From Runella rosea (lineage in GTDB: Bacteria > Bacteroidota > Bacteroidia > Cytophagales > Spirosomataceae), in assembly GCF_003325355.1 (NCBI RefSeq), contig NZ_CP030850.1:6213001-6277000 (forward strand): a stretch of 64,000 nucleotides of DNA. The letters are read 5' to 3'. The notes under the pieces were generated by a model. It had not been told where the DNA came from. It saw nothing but the letters and a program-made list of their open reading frames with translations, and did no database searches. Each line of letters opens with the position of its first letter. Position 1 is the first letter of the stretch. This document shows, piece by piece, positions 38,070 through 47,450 of the stretch. The translations under genes were made by a program, and so were the position numbers.

Positions 38070-39413
38070 ATGAACAAACGTACTTTCCTAAAAACCTCCT
38101 CCGTGCTACTTACTGGGACCATGTTGAATCACTTAATTTCGTGTAAAAAAGCCGAAGCCCGTACCAATTGGGCGGGTAACCTGACTTACAGCACCGACAA
38201 TTTGCACACGCCAAAAACGGTGGCTGAACTGCAAGAAGCCATCAAAAGCTGTAAAAAAGTAAGGGCTTTAGGTACCAAACACTGTTTTAATAAAATTGCG
38301 GACAGTTCTGAAAATCAAATTTCCACGGCAGAATTCAACAAAATTATTTCGTTGGACAAAGAGAAGAACACCGTGACGGTGGAGGCGGGTATCAAGTACG
38401 GAGAATTGTGTAAATACCTAGATGATAATGGATACGCCTTGCCCAATCTGGCATCGCTTCCGCATATTTCGGTGGCGGGGGCGTGTGCTACGTCTACGCA
38501 TGGTTCGGGAATCAAAAACGGTAGTTTAGCTACGGCGGTTTCGGCCATGGAAATGGTCAATGGCAATGGTGAAGTGGTGAATTTGTCCCGCGAAAAAGAC
38601 GGCGATGAATTTTTGACCGCAGTGGTTGGCTTGGGCGCGATTGGCATCGTGACCAAAATGACGCTTGACCTACAACCGACCTTCAAAATGAAGCAGGTTG
38701 TTTACCAAAACTTACCGATGGCGGAGTTGGAGAAAAACTTTGAAGCGATTATGTCGGGTGGGTACAGTGTGAGTTTGTTTACAGATTGGACCAAAAAGAA
38801 TGTCAGCGAAGTGTGGATAAAAAACAAAGCCGAAGACATGAAAGACATGGCTCCCACGTATTTCGGCGCAACATTGGCCACCCAAAACCTACACCCCATT
38901 GAAGCCCTAGACCCCATCAATTGCACCGACCAAATGGGCGTAGAAGGCCCGTGGTACGAGCGGATGCCCCACTTTAAAATGGGCTTTACCCCCAGCAGCG
39001 GGAAAGAATTGCAGTCGGAGTATTTTGTGGCTTTTGAGCACGCCTACGAAGGCTTTATGGCCATTGAAAAACTCAACGAAAAAGTCGCACCTCATCTGAT
39101 GATTACGGAAGTACGGGCCATTGCCGCTGATGATTTATTTATGAGTCCGTTTTATAAAAAGACTTGCGTAGCGTTTCACTTTACATGGAAACAGGAGATT
39201 CCAGAGGTGATGCAGCTGCTGCCGCTCATCGAAGAAGCGCTTGCGCCGTTCAATCCACGGCCGCATTGGGGAAAACTATTTACGTTGAAGCCATCGGTAT
39301 TGCAAGCAAGAATCGAAAAATTACCTGAATTCAAAGCCCTGATGGCCAAGCATGACCCCGATGGAAAGTTCAGGAATGAGTTTATTGAAATGAACCTTTT
39401 TGGCGAAGCTTAG
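38070..39413 (+). CDS. alditol oxidase-like FAD-linked oxidase lipoprotein
   Basis: A 447-residue oxidase of the VAO/PCMH flavin family, closest to alditol oxidase and aldonolactone oxidases. The exported N-terminus MNKRTFLKTSSVLLTG ends in LISC with a possible lipidation cysteine at 25. H71 in GTKHCFNKIADS matches the covalent FAD attachment site. FAD-binding segments are VEAGIKYGELCKYLDDNGYA and ACATSTHGSG. The C-terminal substrate domain contains RPHWGKLFTL, conserved in sugar-alcohol oxidases. With the DUF1080 partner it suggests periplasmic oxidation of a sugar or sugar alcohol. Confidence 0.87.
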   Translation: MNKRTFLKTSSVLLTGTMLNHLISCKKAEARTNWAGNLTYSTDNLHTPKTVAELQEAIKSCKKVRALGTKHCFNKIADSSENQISTAEFNKIISLDKEKNTVTVEAGIKYGELCKYLDDNGYALPNLASLPHISVAGACATSTHGSGIKNGSLATAVSAMEMVNGNGEVVNLSREKDGDEFLTAVVGLGAIGIVTKMTLDLQPTFKMKQVVYQNLPMAELEKNFEAIMSGGYSVSLFTDWTKKNVSEVWIKNKAEDMKDMAPTYFGATLATQNLHPIEALDPINCTDQMGVEGPWYERMPHFKMGFTPSSGKELQSEYFVAFEHAYEGFMAIEKLNEKVAPHLMITEVRAIAADDLFMSPFYKKTCVAFHFTWKQEIPEVMQLLPLIEEALAPFNPRPHWGKLFTLKPSVLQARIEKLPEFKALMAKHDPDGKFRNEFIEMNLFGEA

Positions 39414-39473
39414 AGGTAAAAGTCAGACGATAGTCAGACTGGACAGGGGCGTCAGGTTTGGGCAAAACGGAAC

Positions 39474-39505
39474 AAAAAAGACGTCGAGTAATCGACGTCT
39501 TTTTT
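39474..39505. terminator. bidirectional rho-independent terminator
   Basis: AAAAAAGACGTCGA (39474-39487), loop GTAA, TCGACGTCTTTTTT (39492-39505): perfect 14-base arms, flanked by A and T runs on both strands. It separates the oxidase gene from the convergent Fe-S carrier gene. Confidence 0.93.
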
Positions 39506-39534
39506 GTTGAAAGAGATATTAAAATCAAAAAAAG

Positions 39535-39861
39535 CTATACGGCAAAACTTTCGCCACAGCCACAAGTACGGCTGGCGTTGGGATTGACAAACTGAAAACC
39601 TTTGCCATTTAGCCCGTCAGAGAAGTCCAAAACGGTGCCTGCCAAATACAAAATGCTTTTTTTATCGACCACAATTTTGATGCCCTTGTCGACAAACTCC
39701 ATATCGGTGGGTTGTTTCTGAGAATCGAATTCGAGGTTGTACATCAAGCCTGAGCAACCGCCCCCCTGCACACCTACCCGGATGTGGCTATCGTCGGGAC
39801 GCCCTTCTTCTTTGCGCAATTCAAAGATTTTATCTTTTGCTTTATCCGTTACCGTGACCAT
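39535..39861 (-). CDS. A-type iron-sulfur cluster carrier (IscA/SufA/ErpA family)
   Basis: A 108-residue protein that carries Fe-S clusters to target enzymes. The three conserved cysteines are C36 in GGGCSGLMY and C100 and C102 in TCGCGESF. The gene stands alone here with no suf or isc genes nearby, so IscA, SufA or ErpA cannot be told apart. It is expressed toward the bidirectional terminator. Confidence 0.93.
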   Translation of the reverse strand: MVTVTDKAKDKIFELRKEEGRPDDSHIRVGVQGGGCSGLMYNLEFDSQKQPTDMEFVDKGIKIVVDKKSILYLAGTVLDFSDGLNGKGFQFVNPNASRTCGCGESFAV

Positions 39862-39972
39862 TGTGTCTTATATTTCAGTTGATTCAAAATATGTTTTGTA
39901 CCTTTAAAAACCAAACTGTATAACTAAAAGTTTCCATTGCTATCCTTTTGAATGTAATAAAAAAAAACAGTA

Positions 39973-41553
39973 TCAAATTAGCATTCGGACTTTCATTTTC
40001 TTGAATTTATCACCCATGCCAAGCAAAGTAGCGGTAGTGTTTCGCATGATGAGCTCCCCTTTTTGCAGCTGCGAAATCGCTTCCTTTACTTTGTTAAATT
40101 CGCTGCCTGTTACCCCAAAAATATCCTTAATGACTTTATCATTGATGGATTGTTGCTTCATAATGAGCGGGTATTGAGCATTGGCCAAAAAATCAAAATG
40201 CTCGCTTTTGAAGCTTTCCATGTTTTGCGTAGCCAAAATAATGCTTAACCCTTTGTTGCGACCCACCGCGATGAGTTCACGCAAGGGGCGATTGTCAAAA
40301 TCAAGCATGTAGTGGGCTTCGTCGATGATGGTAAAGTGGCGCAGTTCTACACATTCATCGTTTACAGCTTGTTTAGGGAGGTTTTCATAAATGATGTTGA
40401 GCTTGGAAACGGTGAAATACACCAATGCTTTTGCTAGTACCCCTTCTTTCGGAAAAGCATCCATTTTAATAATAAAGCTATCTTTGACTAAATCTATTTC
40501 GTCGGTTTTAGCAAAAAGCGGTGTTCTGATGAGCTGTTTCAGTACCGACCGTACACTATCGTCTTTGTCTTTTTCAAGTAATGACGCGTATTCACGTTCG
40601 ATAGCTTCAAAATCAATTGGGCGGTTTTGGGTGCGGCGGTAAGCCGCAATAACGGCTTCGGTGAGGCGGGTACTCATGTTGGCCGAAATACTGGTACGGT
40701 CTATGGCACTCAGCGCCGTGGAAATTTCGGTAGCGTACAGGTTGATTTCATTCTGGGTTTTTCCCGTAAAATCTTTGAAAGGCGTGAAAGGCAACGGCTT
40801 TTTCATGGGATCCAAAATCGCGCCTGCATCTGTCTCAAACAGGGCTAGCCAATGCCTATTTTGAGGGTCGGCAAACTCGCCTTTGTAATCAAAGAGTAGA
40901 AAATTGACGGGATAAGAGGTGTCGACCGAAATGGTACGAATTTCATTGAGTAAAACGGCCAATAAGTTTGATTTACCCGAGCCTGTCGTTCCTGCAATGA
41001 GCATTTGCGTGTTGGTAATATTTCGACTGTTTAAGTCCAGTTTAGCAGGGATTTCGTCGAAAAAGCCCAAGTCGAGGTTTAGGTGCGGAATACTTCCCAA
41101 GGCACCGCGGCCGCCAATACTGAAATTATTGAGGAGCCATTGGTCTAAATGGTCACTTTGAAGGAGGTACTCCACCCCGCGCAGCATTTCAAGATTTACT
41201 ACTCGGCTTTTGAGCGGTATGTTATCCCAGTCTATATTCATTTTATGATACCGTAATTTTAGCAAAGCTGACCACAGCGACTGGAGATTGTTGCGACTAA
41301 AAGTAGTGTCGTGAATGTGGTTGCTGGGGTGTAATTTTACTGCTTCAAGCTCAATAGAAGTTCGTTCACTGACAAGTGATAAGCCCGTCAAAAAAGCGAT
41401 TCGGTGGAGCATATTGCTCGATAAACTGCTTCCTTTATGGCCTTCGGTATAGCGGTCGAGATTGATACGCTCTTCAATTTTGTTCTTGAGCGGCTGCAAA
41501 CTTTCGTTAAGGATTTCGGCCTGCCGGATATTAGATAAGTGAATGATAGACAT
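39973..41553 (-). CDS. HerA/FtsK-like ATPase with DndE-like N-terminal domain
   Basis: A 526-residue protein and the last gene of the defence-type operon. The C-terminal two-thirds is a HerA-type DNA-pumping ATPase with Walker A GTTGSGKSN (188-196), Walker B TIIDEAH (about 408-414) and the later GRNKGLSIILATQN. The first 105 residues, with SSNMLHRIAFLTGLSL and LQSLWSALLKLRYHK, resemble DndE of DNA phosphorothioation systems (an RIAL-like helix and a terminal aLL motif); this resemblance is my reading and needs a profile search. It starts 11 bases after the DndD-like gene, so the two proteins probably act together. Confidence 0.8.
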   Translation of the reverse strand: MSIIHLSNIRQAEILNESLQPLKNKIEERINLDRYTEGHKGSSLSSNMLHRIAFLTGLSLVSERTSIELEAVKLHPSNHIHDTTFSRNNLQSLWSALLKLRYHKMNIDWDNIPLKSRVVNLEMLRGVEYLLQSDHLDQWLLNNFSIGGRGALGSIPHLNLDLGFFDEIPAKLDLNSRNITNTQMLIAGTTGSGKSNLLAVLLNEIRTISVDTSYPVNFLLFDYKGEFADPQNRHWLALFETDAGAILDPMKKPLPFTPFKDFTGKTQNEINLYATEISTALSAIDRTSISANMSTRLTEAVIAAYRRTQNRPIDFEAIEREYASLLEKDKDDSVRSVLKQLIRTPLFAKTDEIDLVKDSFIIKMDAFPKEGVLAKALVYFTVSKLNIIYENLPKQAVNDECVELRHFTIIDEAHYMLDFDNRPLRELIAVGRNKGLSIILATQNMESFKSEHFDFLANAQYPLIMKQQSINDKVIKDIFGVTGSEFNKVKEAISQLQKGELIMRNTTATLLGMGDKFKKMKVRMLI

Positions 41554-41564
41554 TGTTTTATGAT

Positions 41565-43547
41565 TTAGAAATACCCTGCTACTACTTCGGTGCGTTGGTT
41601 TTCTTTGTCGCGTTTGAGGGTGTAGGTTTTGGCTACAAACGATTCAATTTTAGCCAAATCATTTTCTTTGGTGATTTCCGAATCTGAACTCAACAAAATG
41701 GTTTGGTGGGAGAGTTGCGGGAAATAATTCTCTAAAATGGTACTTCGACTCGTTTTGTCGAGTACACCCATCACGGTGTCAATCATCACGGGTGGGTCGT
41801 AGTCGCCGTATTCGTGTAGTGCTTTCAATAAAACCTGTACCACTACCTGTTTGGAGGCTGTGTTGAGTTGATTGAGGTAGATTTCGTTGCCTGCTTTGTG
41901 GTACAGTTTAAAACTTAAGTCGCGCAGGTCTTCGGAAAGCTCTACGCGGTCAATCACGTCTCGATAAGCCGCCAGATTAAGGTTTAAGTCCTGCTTCATG
42001 GTGAGTTCTAATTGCTGTTTTTTTGATTTCAGTAGTTGGTTGGCCACATCTTCAAAAAACGGTCTTAACTTTTTCAATGCTTCGTATTTTGGGTCGGGTT
42101 CTTCCGAAACCTGAATGTCAAACTGGGCGATACGTTTGCTGATACGCTCTATTTCTTTTTCATACTCTGCTATCTCTCCCTCTAAATGTTTGGCCAATGA
42201 TTGGGTGTCTTCGTACATTTTGAGCAGGTTGTAGTCTTTGCCCGAAATCTGTGCTTTAAGGGTTTCGATTTGCCCTTTCAGCGAAGTAATTTGCCCAACG
42301 GCAATGTTGAGCTCTACTTGCTGCTGGGTCAGGCTCGGGAAAGGATTCATGTAGGTACCTTGAATCAGATTTTCGAGGGCTTTGATTTCGGCCACCTCCA
42401 AAAAATAATACGGGTCTTGGGCGTTGTTTGTACCGTTGTTTTGCAGTAAGTACTGTGCAAGCTCCTGGGCCGTTAAATCTTTGTTAGATAGATGGTTGGA
42501 TACTAAGTATTCAACAATTTTTACGGACACCGCTTGGATTTGTTCTTTGCTCAAAAATCCTTTTTGTTCATTTTCGGCTTCATTTTTTGCTTTTAAAATA
42601 AGTGAAACTTCGGTTTTTAGACTTTCTGCGAGTTTGGGTAAAAATACGTGTGCTTCCAGTCCCCTTGTAAATGCCTCAACGTCGTTGCGGTATTGGGTTT
42701 CTTTTTTGTAAATATTGTCTATCTGTTGTTCAAATTGCTGAATTCGGTTTTTGATTTGTACTTCCTGATTCAGGCCATTTTTGAGATTTTCGTATAGTTC
42801 GCGGTGGGTGAGGGCGTATTGTAAAGCCTCTTGCTGACGGCTTCGGGCGTTTTGAAGTTTTTTGTCCAATTCTTTTTTCTGCTCTACCAACCCCAAATAT
42901 TCTTTCTTTTCCTGCTCCACGGCCAAACGCTGGGCAGTGTGGCTTTCAAATAGATTTTGTGCAGCTTTGGCCAATTGCAGGTATTTGTTGAAGCCCATCA
43001 CGTTTTCGATGTTTTCCCGAATCACGCGATTGAGTTGGTCTTCTTTGAGCAAGTTTCCCGCTTCCATGGCGTCAAACAAAAAATACCGACTCAATTCTTT
43101 GGGCAGATTGGCCTTGATGATTTTGGCTACTTGGGCTTCTTGTTCGGCGCGTTGGGCCAGGGGCGTGGCCGTTCCATACTGAAAAATGCTGCCGTTCATG
43201 TTGAGCCGTACACTTTCTACGGGCTTGAGTTCGGCATTGAGCATGTAGGTACGCGAGAGTACATACTGTTGTTCTTCGTTGAGTACCTTGCCCGAAAAAT
43301 GCACTTCTAGCGCAATTTTGGCCTCGTCAGGCTTGGGAATGCCCGCATTAACCAACTCTCTGAATACCTTGGCATTGGGAATGTGGAGGCCGTATAATGC
43401 CCCGTAAATAGCTTCAAAAAAGGTGGTTTTTCCGCCGCCGTTTTCGCCTCCTATGAGTACAATCGGGCGGTCGTTTTCGACGCTGAGGTCAATATCAAGC
43501 TGTAAGTAGGTCTTAAAATGGGTGGCTTTGAGGCGTTTGAGGAGCAT
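41565..43547 (-). CDS. DndD-like SMC/Rad50-type ATPase
   Basis: A 660-residue ABC-type ATPase. The N-terminal LKATHFKTYLQLDIDL and Walker A GGENGGGKTT (33-42) match DndD and Rad50-like proteins. The central part (about 190-530) is coiled coil with many Gln, Glu, Lys and Leu. The C-terminal lobe has Walker B PPVMIDTVMGVLD (D590) and SHQTILLSSDSEI. In Dnd systems DndD is part of the DNA-modifying DndCDE complex, but no dndA, dndB or dndC is present here. Its partners are a HerA/DndE-like ATPase, a type III-like Mod/Res pair and a small protein. Confidence 0.85.
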   Translation of the reverse strand: MLLKRLKATHFKTYLQLDIDLSVENDRPIVLIGGENGGGKTTFFEAIYGALYGLHIPNAKVFRELVNAGIPKPDEAKIALEVHFSGKVLNEEQQYVLSRTYMLNAELKPVESVRLNMNGSIFQYGTATPLAQRAEQEAQVAKIIKANLPKELSRYFLFDAMEAGNLLKEDQLNRVIRENIENVMGFNKYLQLAKAAQNLFESHTAQRLAVEQEKKEYLGLVEQKKELDKKLQNARSRQQEALQYALTHRELYENLKNGLNQEVQIKNRIQQFEQQIDNIYKKETQYRNDVEAFTRGLEAHVFLPKLAESLKTEVSLILKAKNEAENEQKGFLSKEQIQAVSVKIVEYLVSNHLSNKDLTAQELAQYLLQNNGTNNAQDPYYFLEVAEIKALENLIQGTYMNPFPSLTQQQVELNIAVGQITSLKGQIETLKAQISGKDYNLLKMYEDTQSLAKHLEGEIAEYEKEIERISKRIAQFDIQVSEEPDPKYEALKKLRPFFEDVANQLLKSKKQQLELTMKQDLNLNLAAYRDVIDRVELSEDLRDLSFKLYHKAGNEIYLNQLNTASKQVVVQVLLKALHEYGDYDPPVMIDTVMGVLDKTSRSTILENYFPQLSHQTILLSSDSEITKENDLAKIESFVAKTYTLKRDKENQRTEVVAGYF

Positions 43548-43609
43548 ATCGGTTGCTTTTTTTAAGGGTAGCTGGTTTTGTTCTTGAGTCGGAGACGCGC
43601 ATCCCTACC

Positions 43610-43633
43610 GACCCCGATTCGGAAATCGGGGTC
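43610..43633 (-). repeat. intra-operon hairpin at the end of the small gene
   Basis: GACCCCGATT (43610-43619) and AATCGGGGTC (43624-43633) form a perfect 10-bp stem with a 4-base loop that overlaps the stop codon of the 71-residue gene. No U-tract follows on the minus strand. It could set the ratio of upstream to downstream transcripts by processing or partial termination, or be a REP-like element. Confidence 0.6.
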
Positions 43634-43847
43634 AGCGCACCTTAGATAGGGCCTTTTCGATTAGCTTTTCGATGCCCTTCCCGTCCAAATCGGCATCGGA
43701 GACCCGCTTTTCATGTAGGTTTTTGAGGAGGTCTTCCAGTACCCAATCGGCGTCTAAGCCGTGGGTAGTGCAAAGGGTTTCGATGAGGTCGAGGTCGTCG
43801 CGCCGGATGCCGTAGTGTACAAAACTGATGTCTAAGCCTTTTTTCAT
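43632..43847 (-). CDS. 71-residue defence-locus-associated small protein
   Basis: A short acidic, probably all-helical protein beginning MKKGLDISFVHYGIRRDDL and ending LIEKALSKVR. It lies between res and the DndD-like gene, 55 bases after res, in the same direction. I recall families named DNA modification system-associated small proteins with this look, but cannot confirm membership. There is no catalytic motif, so an adaptor or regulator for the neighbouring ATPases is a guess. Confidence 0.65.
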   Translation of the reverse strand: MKKGLDISFVHYGIRRDDLDLIETLCTTHGLDADWVLEDLLKNLHEKRVSDADLDGKGIEKLIEKALSKVR

Positions 43848-43902
43848 GTCGTTGGTTTTTGTTTTAAACCTGTGAGTTCTGTTTGACGAGGATTGACAAA
43901 CC

Positions 43903-46194
43903 TTACAGGGTGATTAAATCCAAAGTTACCCAGCCAGTGGTGTCGTGGGCGTTGTCAATACGGTTTTCGCAGTATTTCCAAAGCCGAACGTCGCCTTTCT
44001 TTTCAGGAACAATCACACCGCCAATCATTTTCTTCCCTTGGTCTCGTTTGTCCTGTATATATTGGTGGAGGGCGTTGTGTTTGGCCACAAAATCAGGTTC
44101 AGAGTTCAGGGTTTTTGTGTCAAACAATGCTACCGTACCATTTTTAAGTTTGATGACAAAATCCACGTAAAAAGCACTCCATTGATTTTTATAATTTCGG
44201 TAACTTACCGCAAAGTCATTTTGGGTTTTGACGCCGTTTTTGTACCACCACTCGATCACTTCGGCATGGCGTTCGAGAAATTCTATAAAGTGAACTTCGG
44301 GATTGCTTGCGTTTTTCTCCACAAAAAGGGGCGTCAAAATGTGCGTTTCGCTTTTTTGTTCTTCGTAGTATTCGTTGTAAATCCGCTCCACGGGTACATC
44401 CCACGCATAAGCCTCGGGTTTACGCTCTTTTTGGGCGGCTTGTTGTTCCATAAATTTGGCGTACCTGTCCAATGCTTTGTCTATCAATGCCACAAACTTG
44501 TCTTTGTTTTCTTCAAACAAAATCAATTTCATGGTTTTGAACTCTCCACTCCCTGCCGAAAATCCAAAATAAACTTCTCCCATTGTCAGCAAAGCCCCCG
44601 AAAGGACATCCGTTGAGTCGGCGGGGGCGTAGTTGCCCGTGTTTTGAGCGCAAAAACGAATGAACATCGGGCGCAATTCCCCGGCGGTTTTGGCTACATC
44701 CAAGGTTTTTTCTACCTGTTTGCTCTCAATATCACCAGAGAGTTCTACGTCTTTGGGCAGGTGTACTTCCAACTCGCGTACGTTGGTCCGAATGAGCCTT
44801 TTTTCCAGTTGCTGTAAATTGTTCTCGTACTCTTCAGCATGTTGAGCGGGGCTGATTTCGTAGGTTTCTTCGCAGGTTTGCAAAAAAATACGTTTAAACT
44901 TGCTCCCCAACCGATTGCGCTCGGGCCGAATGTTCAGTATGCGATGCGCTTCCAACTGCAACACCTCATAGGGCGATTTGCGCAAGGCGCGTTGCTGTAC
45001 GATGTAGTCCATGTCGTCGGCCACCACCTTAATCATGTCTTTGGAAAGATCGGTATATACGTAGCCTACGTTCAGCATTTCGTTAGGATAATGCTTTTGC
45101 TCTGGCATTCGAAGAATACGCCCCACGGTCTGAATGGTAAAAGTTTCCCGTTTCAACTCTCTGAAAATCAGCAGTATTGCGGCGCGTGGGCAATCCCAGC
45201 CCAATGATACGGCCTGTTTGAAAAGCAATACATCCACATGGGCGTTGGGGGCTTCGATTCCGTCCAGATTGATTTTGTCTTTGGCGTCAGAAAGCCACAC
45301 TGCCAGTCGTCCGTTTTGGGTGCTGATGTTGTGCTCTATGCCAAGCCGATTCACCACAGTATCGCGTATTTTTTGGTCCTCCTGACTGAGTTCGGCGCGG
45401 TCGTTGGGGAGCTGAATCAGAAGCAATGGGTTGATGTCTATTCCCAACGCGGTGTAGGCATCGCGCAAGGCAGCGCGCTTTTGGAGGGCTTCATCAAGCA
45501 ACCCTTCCTGCGCGGTCAGACCCGTGTGGGCTTCTATGTCAGGGTTCAGCAATACATGCCGCTTAATCATCTCAGCTTCTACTACTTCTTTGCGCTTGAT
45601 GATGGTTTGGTAGTCTGACGAAAACTCGGGCGTGGCCGATACGTCCAGTTCTATTTTGGCCTGCAATTTGTCCAACAACTCCGTGGCGCGCTTGCCTTTA
45701 GACGCAAACAGGTGCGCTTCGTCGAGAATGATGATGACCTCGGTGTCGTCGCCGATAGCTCGCTGTACGTAGCGATGCAGCGTTTGGTCGCGCTCATCCT
45801 CGCGGATGTACCGATTGGAGTCTTTATTGACCGATTCCCAATTGACAAACAGGACGTCGTTGGGTTGGAGGCGACCGTCCTGTACGTCTTCAAATTTGAT
45901 GGGGCGCAGCAGGCGCGTTTCGGCAAAAAACGACTGAAAGGCCCGAAAACTCTGCTCGTGCAACTTGAACGGGGCCAGCCAAATAAAAGCCGCTTGGGTG
46001 CGACGAATGACCGTTTGCTGCGGCAGGGTTTCGACCAACCGCGCCAAAAAAGCCGCCGTGGTGACGGTTTTTCCCGAGCCGGTGGGAGCTTTAAAGACCA
46101 GTTTTTTGCGGCGGCCTGGCGTGCCCAATTGTTCCAATATATTTTCTAATAGCCCTTTAACGGCTTTTTCCTGATAGCTTTTGAGGTGAATCAT
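43903..46194 (-). CDS. type III-like restriction helicase-nuclease (Res)
   Basis: A 763-residue superfamily 2 helicase with a C-terminal nuclease. Walker A is APTGSGKT (36-43), the DEAH box is ILDEAHLF, SATPEF is motif III, and QTVGRILRMPEQ is motif VI. Near the C-terminus FYVDFVIKL followed by ALFDTKT fits the PD-(D/E)XK core used by Res subunits to cut DNA. Its start overlaps the mod stop by four bases (ATGA), the usual mod-res coupling. If Mod is off, restriction without methylation would endanger the host, so Res should depend on Mod, as in classical type III enzymes. Confidence 0.9.
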   Translation of the reverse strand: MIHLKSYQEKAVKGLLENILEQLGTPGRRKKLVFKAPTGSGKTVTTAAFLARLVETLPQQTVIRRTQAAFIWLAPFKLHEQSFRAFQSFFAETRLLRPIKFEDVQDGRLQPNDVLFVNWESVNKDSNRYIREDERDQTLHRYVQRAIGDDTEVIIILDEAHLFASKGKRATELLDKLQAKIELDVSATPEFSSDYQTIIKRKEVVEAEMIKRHVLLNPDIEAHTGLTAQEGLLDEALQKRAALRDAYTALGIDINPLLLIQLPNDRAELSQEDQKIRDTVVNRLGIEHNISTQNGRLAVWLSDAKDKINLDGIEAPNAHVDVLLFKQAVSLGWDCPRAAILLIFRELKRETFTIQTVGRILRMPEQKHYPNEMLNVGYVYTDLSKDMIKVVADDMDYIVQQRALRKSPYEVLQLEAHRILNIRPERNRLGSKFKRIFLQTCEETYEISPAQHAEEYENNLQQLEKRLIRTNVRELEVHLPKDVELSGDIESKQVEKTLDVAKTAGELRPMFIRFCAQNTGNYAPADSTDVLSGALLTMGEVYFGFSAGSGEFKTMKLILFEENKDKFVALIDKALDRYAKFMEQQAAQKERKPEAYAWDVPVERIYNEYYEEQKSETHILTPLFVEKNASNPEVHFIEFLERHAEVIEWWYKNGVKTQNDFAVSYRNYKNQWSAFYVDFVIKLKNGTVALFDTKTLNSEPDFVAKHNALHQYIQDKRDQGKKMIGGVIVPEKKGDVRLWKYCENRIDNAHDTTGWVTLDLITL

Positions 46195-46809
46195 ACAATG
46201 GTGTTTTTATCTTCTTTGGGCAATAGGCGCTGATAGGCCCGATAAATGGCATCTGGCAGGGCGCAGAGTTCGATGCGGTCCAGTACTTCTTCAAAATCAT
46301 CGGTGTAGGGGTAGCTGCCCGTGGCAAAAACATATACTTTGATTTTTTCAAAACTTGACAGGGCTGACTGAATGATTTCGACGGCCTGGTCAATGGCTTC
46401 TTCATCATAGACCACCATAAATGCTTTACTGTTTTCTTGAAATACCCGCACGCCCAAACCTGTAATCTCTCCCATACCTTGCAGATTTTCTTCTTCATAC
46501 ACGCCTTCTTTGAGGCACAGCATCTCGGTGGCGAGGGCCATGAGTGCGCGCTTGTTGGCGAGGGTTTTTTCCCGCCCCACATAACCCGTTTGATAATACC
46601 GCAGATTGTTGCCGCTCAGCCCCGCCACGGGTTCGCCTTTGGCATTGGGGTAGCCCTGTATCACGCGCTTGTTGCGCTCGTAGGTGACTTCCTCGCAGAT
46701 GTTGTTTTCGTTGTTGGTGACCAAAATACACTCCCGACTCCCCCCATCTTCGGCGTTGAGCGCCATCACGGCGTGCAGCGTAGTGCCGCTGCCGGCGAAG
46801 AAATCAAGG

Positions 46810-47450
46810 ACTTTGGCGGATTTTTGAGAAGCCTGTGAGAGACAGCATTTAATTAGACCGATTGGCTTAGGACTTCTAAAATTAACATCAGAGATCACTT
46901 CTTTTAAAGATTTTGTACCGGCATCAGAGGAGAATTCTGTACCAGTCCAGAAGGATTTAGGTTTTACCCTCTTTAATTCATCGTTAGACTTATGCAAATA
47001 ATCTTTTTGAAAAACATCATATTCGTTTCTCTTTTTAACTTTTTGAATGACTATTTCATCCTTTCTTTTTAACAAGGTATCTTTTCCCCATCGCCAATTT
47101 CCTTCGCTTCCATCCGATAATTTAGGAATTATCTCTATTGGGTCCCTAAAGTTTTCTTTATCTAAGCTCCATTGATTTGTTGAAATGTTGTAGTAGATTG
47201 GATAAAATAAATTTGGCCTGTCTTCTCTCAAAGAGTTATCACCACGTTTTCTCAATCCTAACAACCTATATTTCCCTAAAGCATCTGTTAATTTATATTC
47301 TTCAATATAATCCTCTGGAGCTGGTAATCCGAGTGTTTCAAAGTTGGTTTTTTTATAAATTAAAAGACTTTCGTGAGCAGTAGCTATATATTTTTCGTCG
47401 CTTCTGCCTTTTAAATTATTAATCACACTCACATTTGCCACAAAATTCTC
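46810..47450 (-). other. AT-rich mosaic segment covering the Mod target-recognition region
   Basis: Counted by hand, bases 47041-47100 hold 19 G+C of 60 and 47281-47340 hold 21 of 60, whereas the flank 46741-46800 holds 42 of 60. The low-GC segment lies between methyltransferase motifs IV and I, where type III Mod proteins carry their target-recognition domain. The edges given are approximate. Replacement of this domain by recombination is the likely cause. Confidence 0.7.

Noticed and set aside
42957-43310. 117-codon plus-strand open frame
   Set aside because: Antisense to the DndD-like coiled-coil gene; no start context or recognisable domain.
39973-43547. Complete DNA phosphorothioation (Dnd) system
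   Set aside because: The sulfur-transfer and reductase genes dndA, dndB and dndC are absent in the window, so sulfur modification is not supported.
43945-44616. 223-codon plus-strand open frame
   Set aside because: It lies wholly antisense to the res gene, which has full motifs; the reading is a by-product of its codon use.
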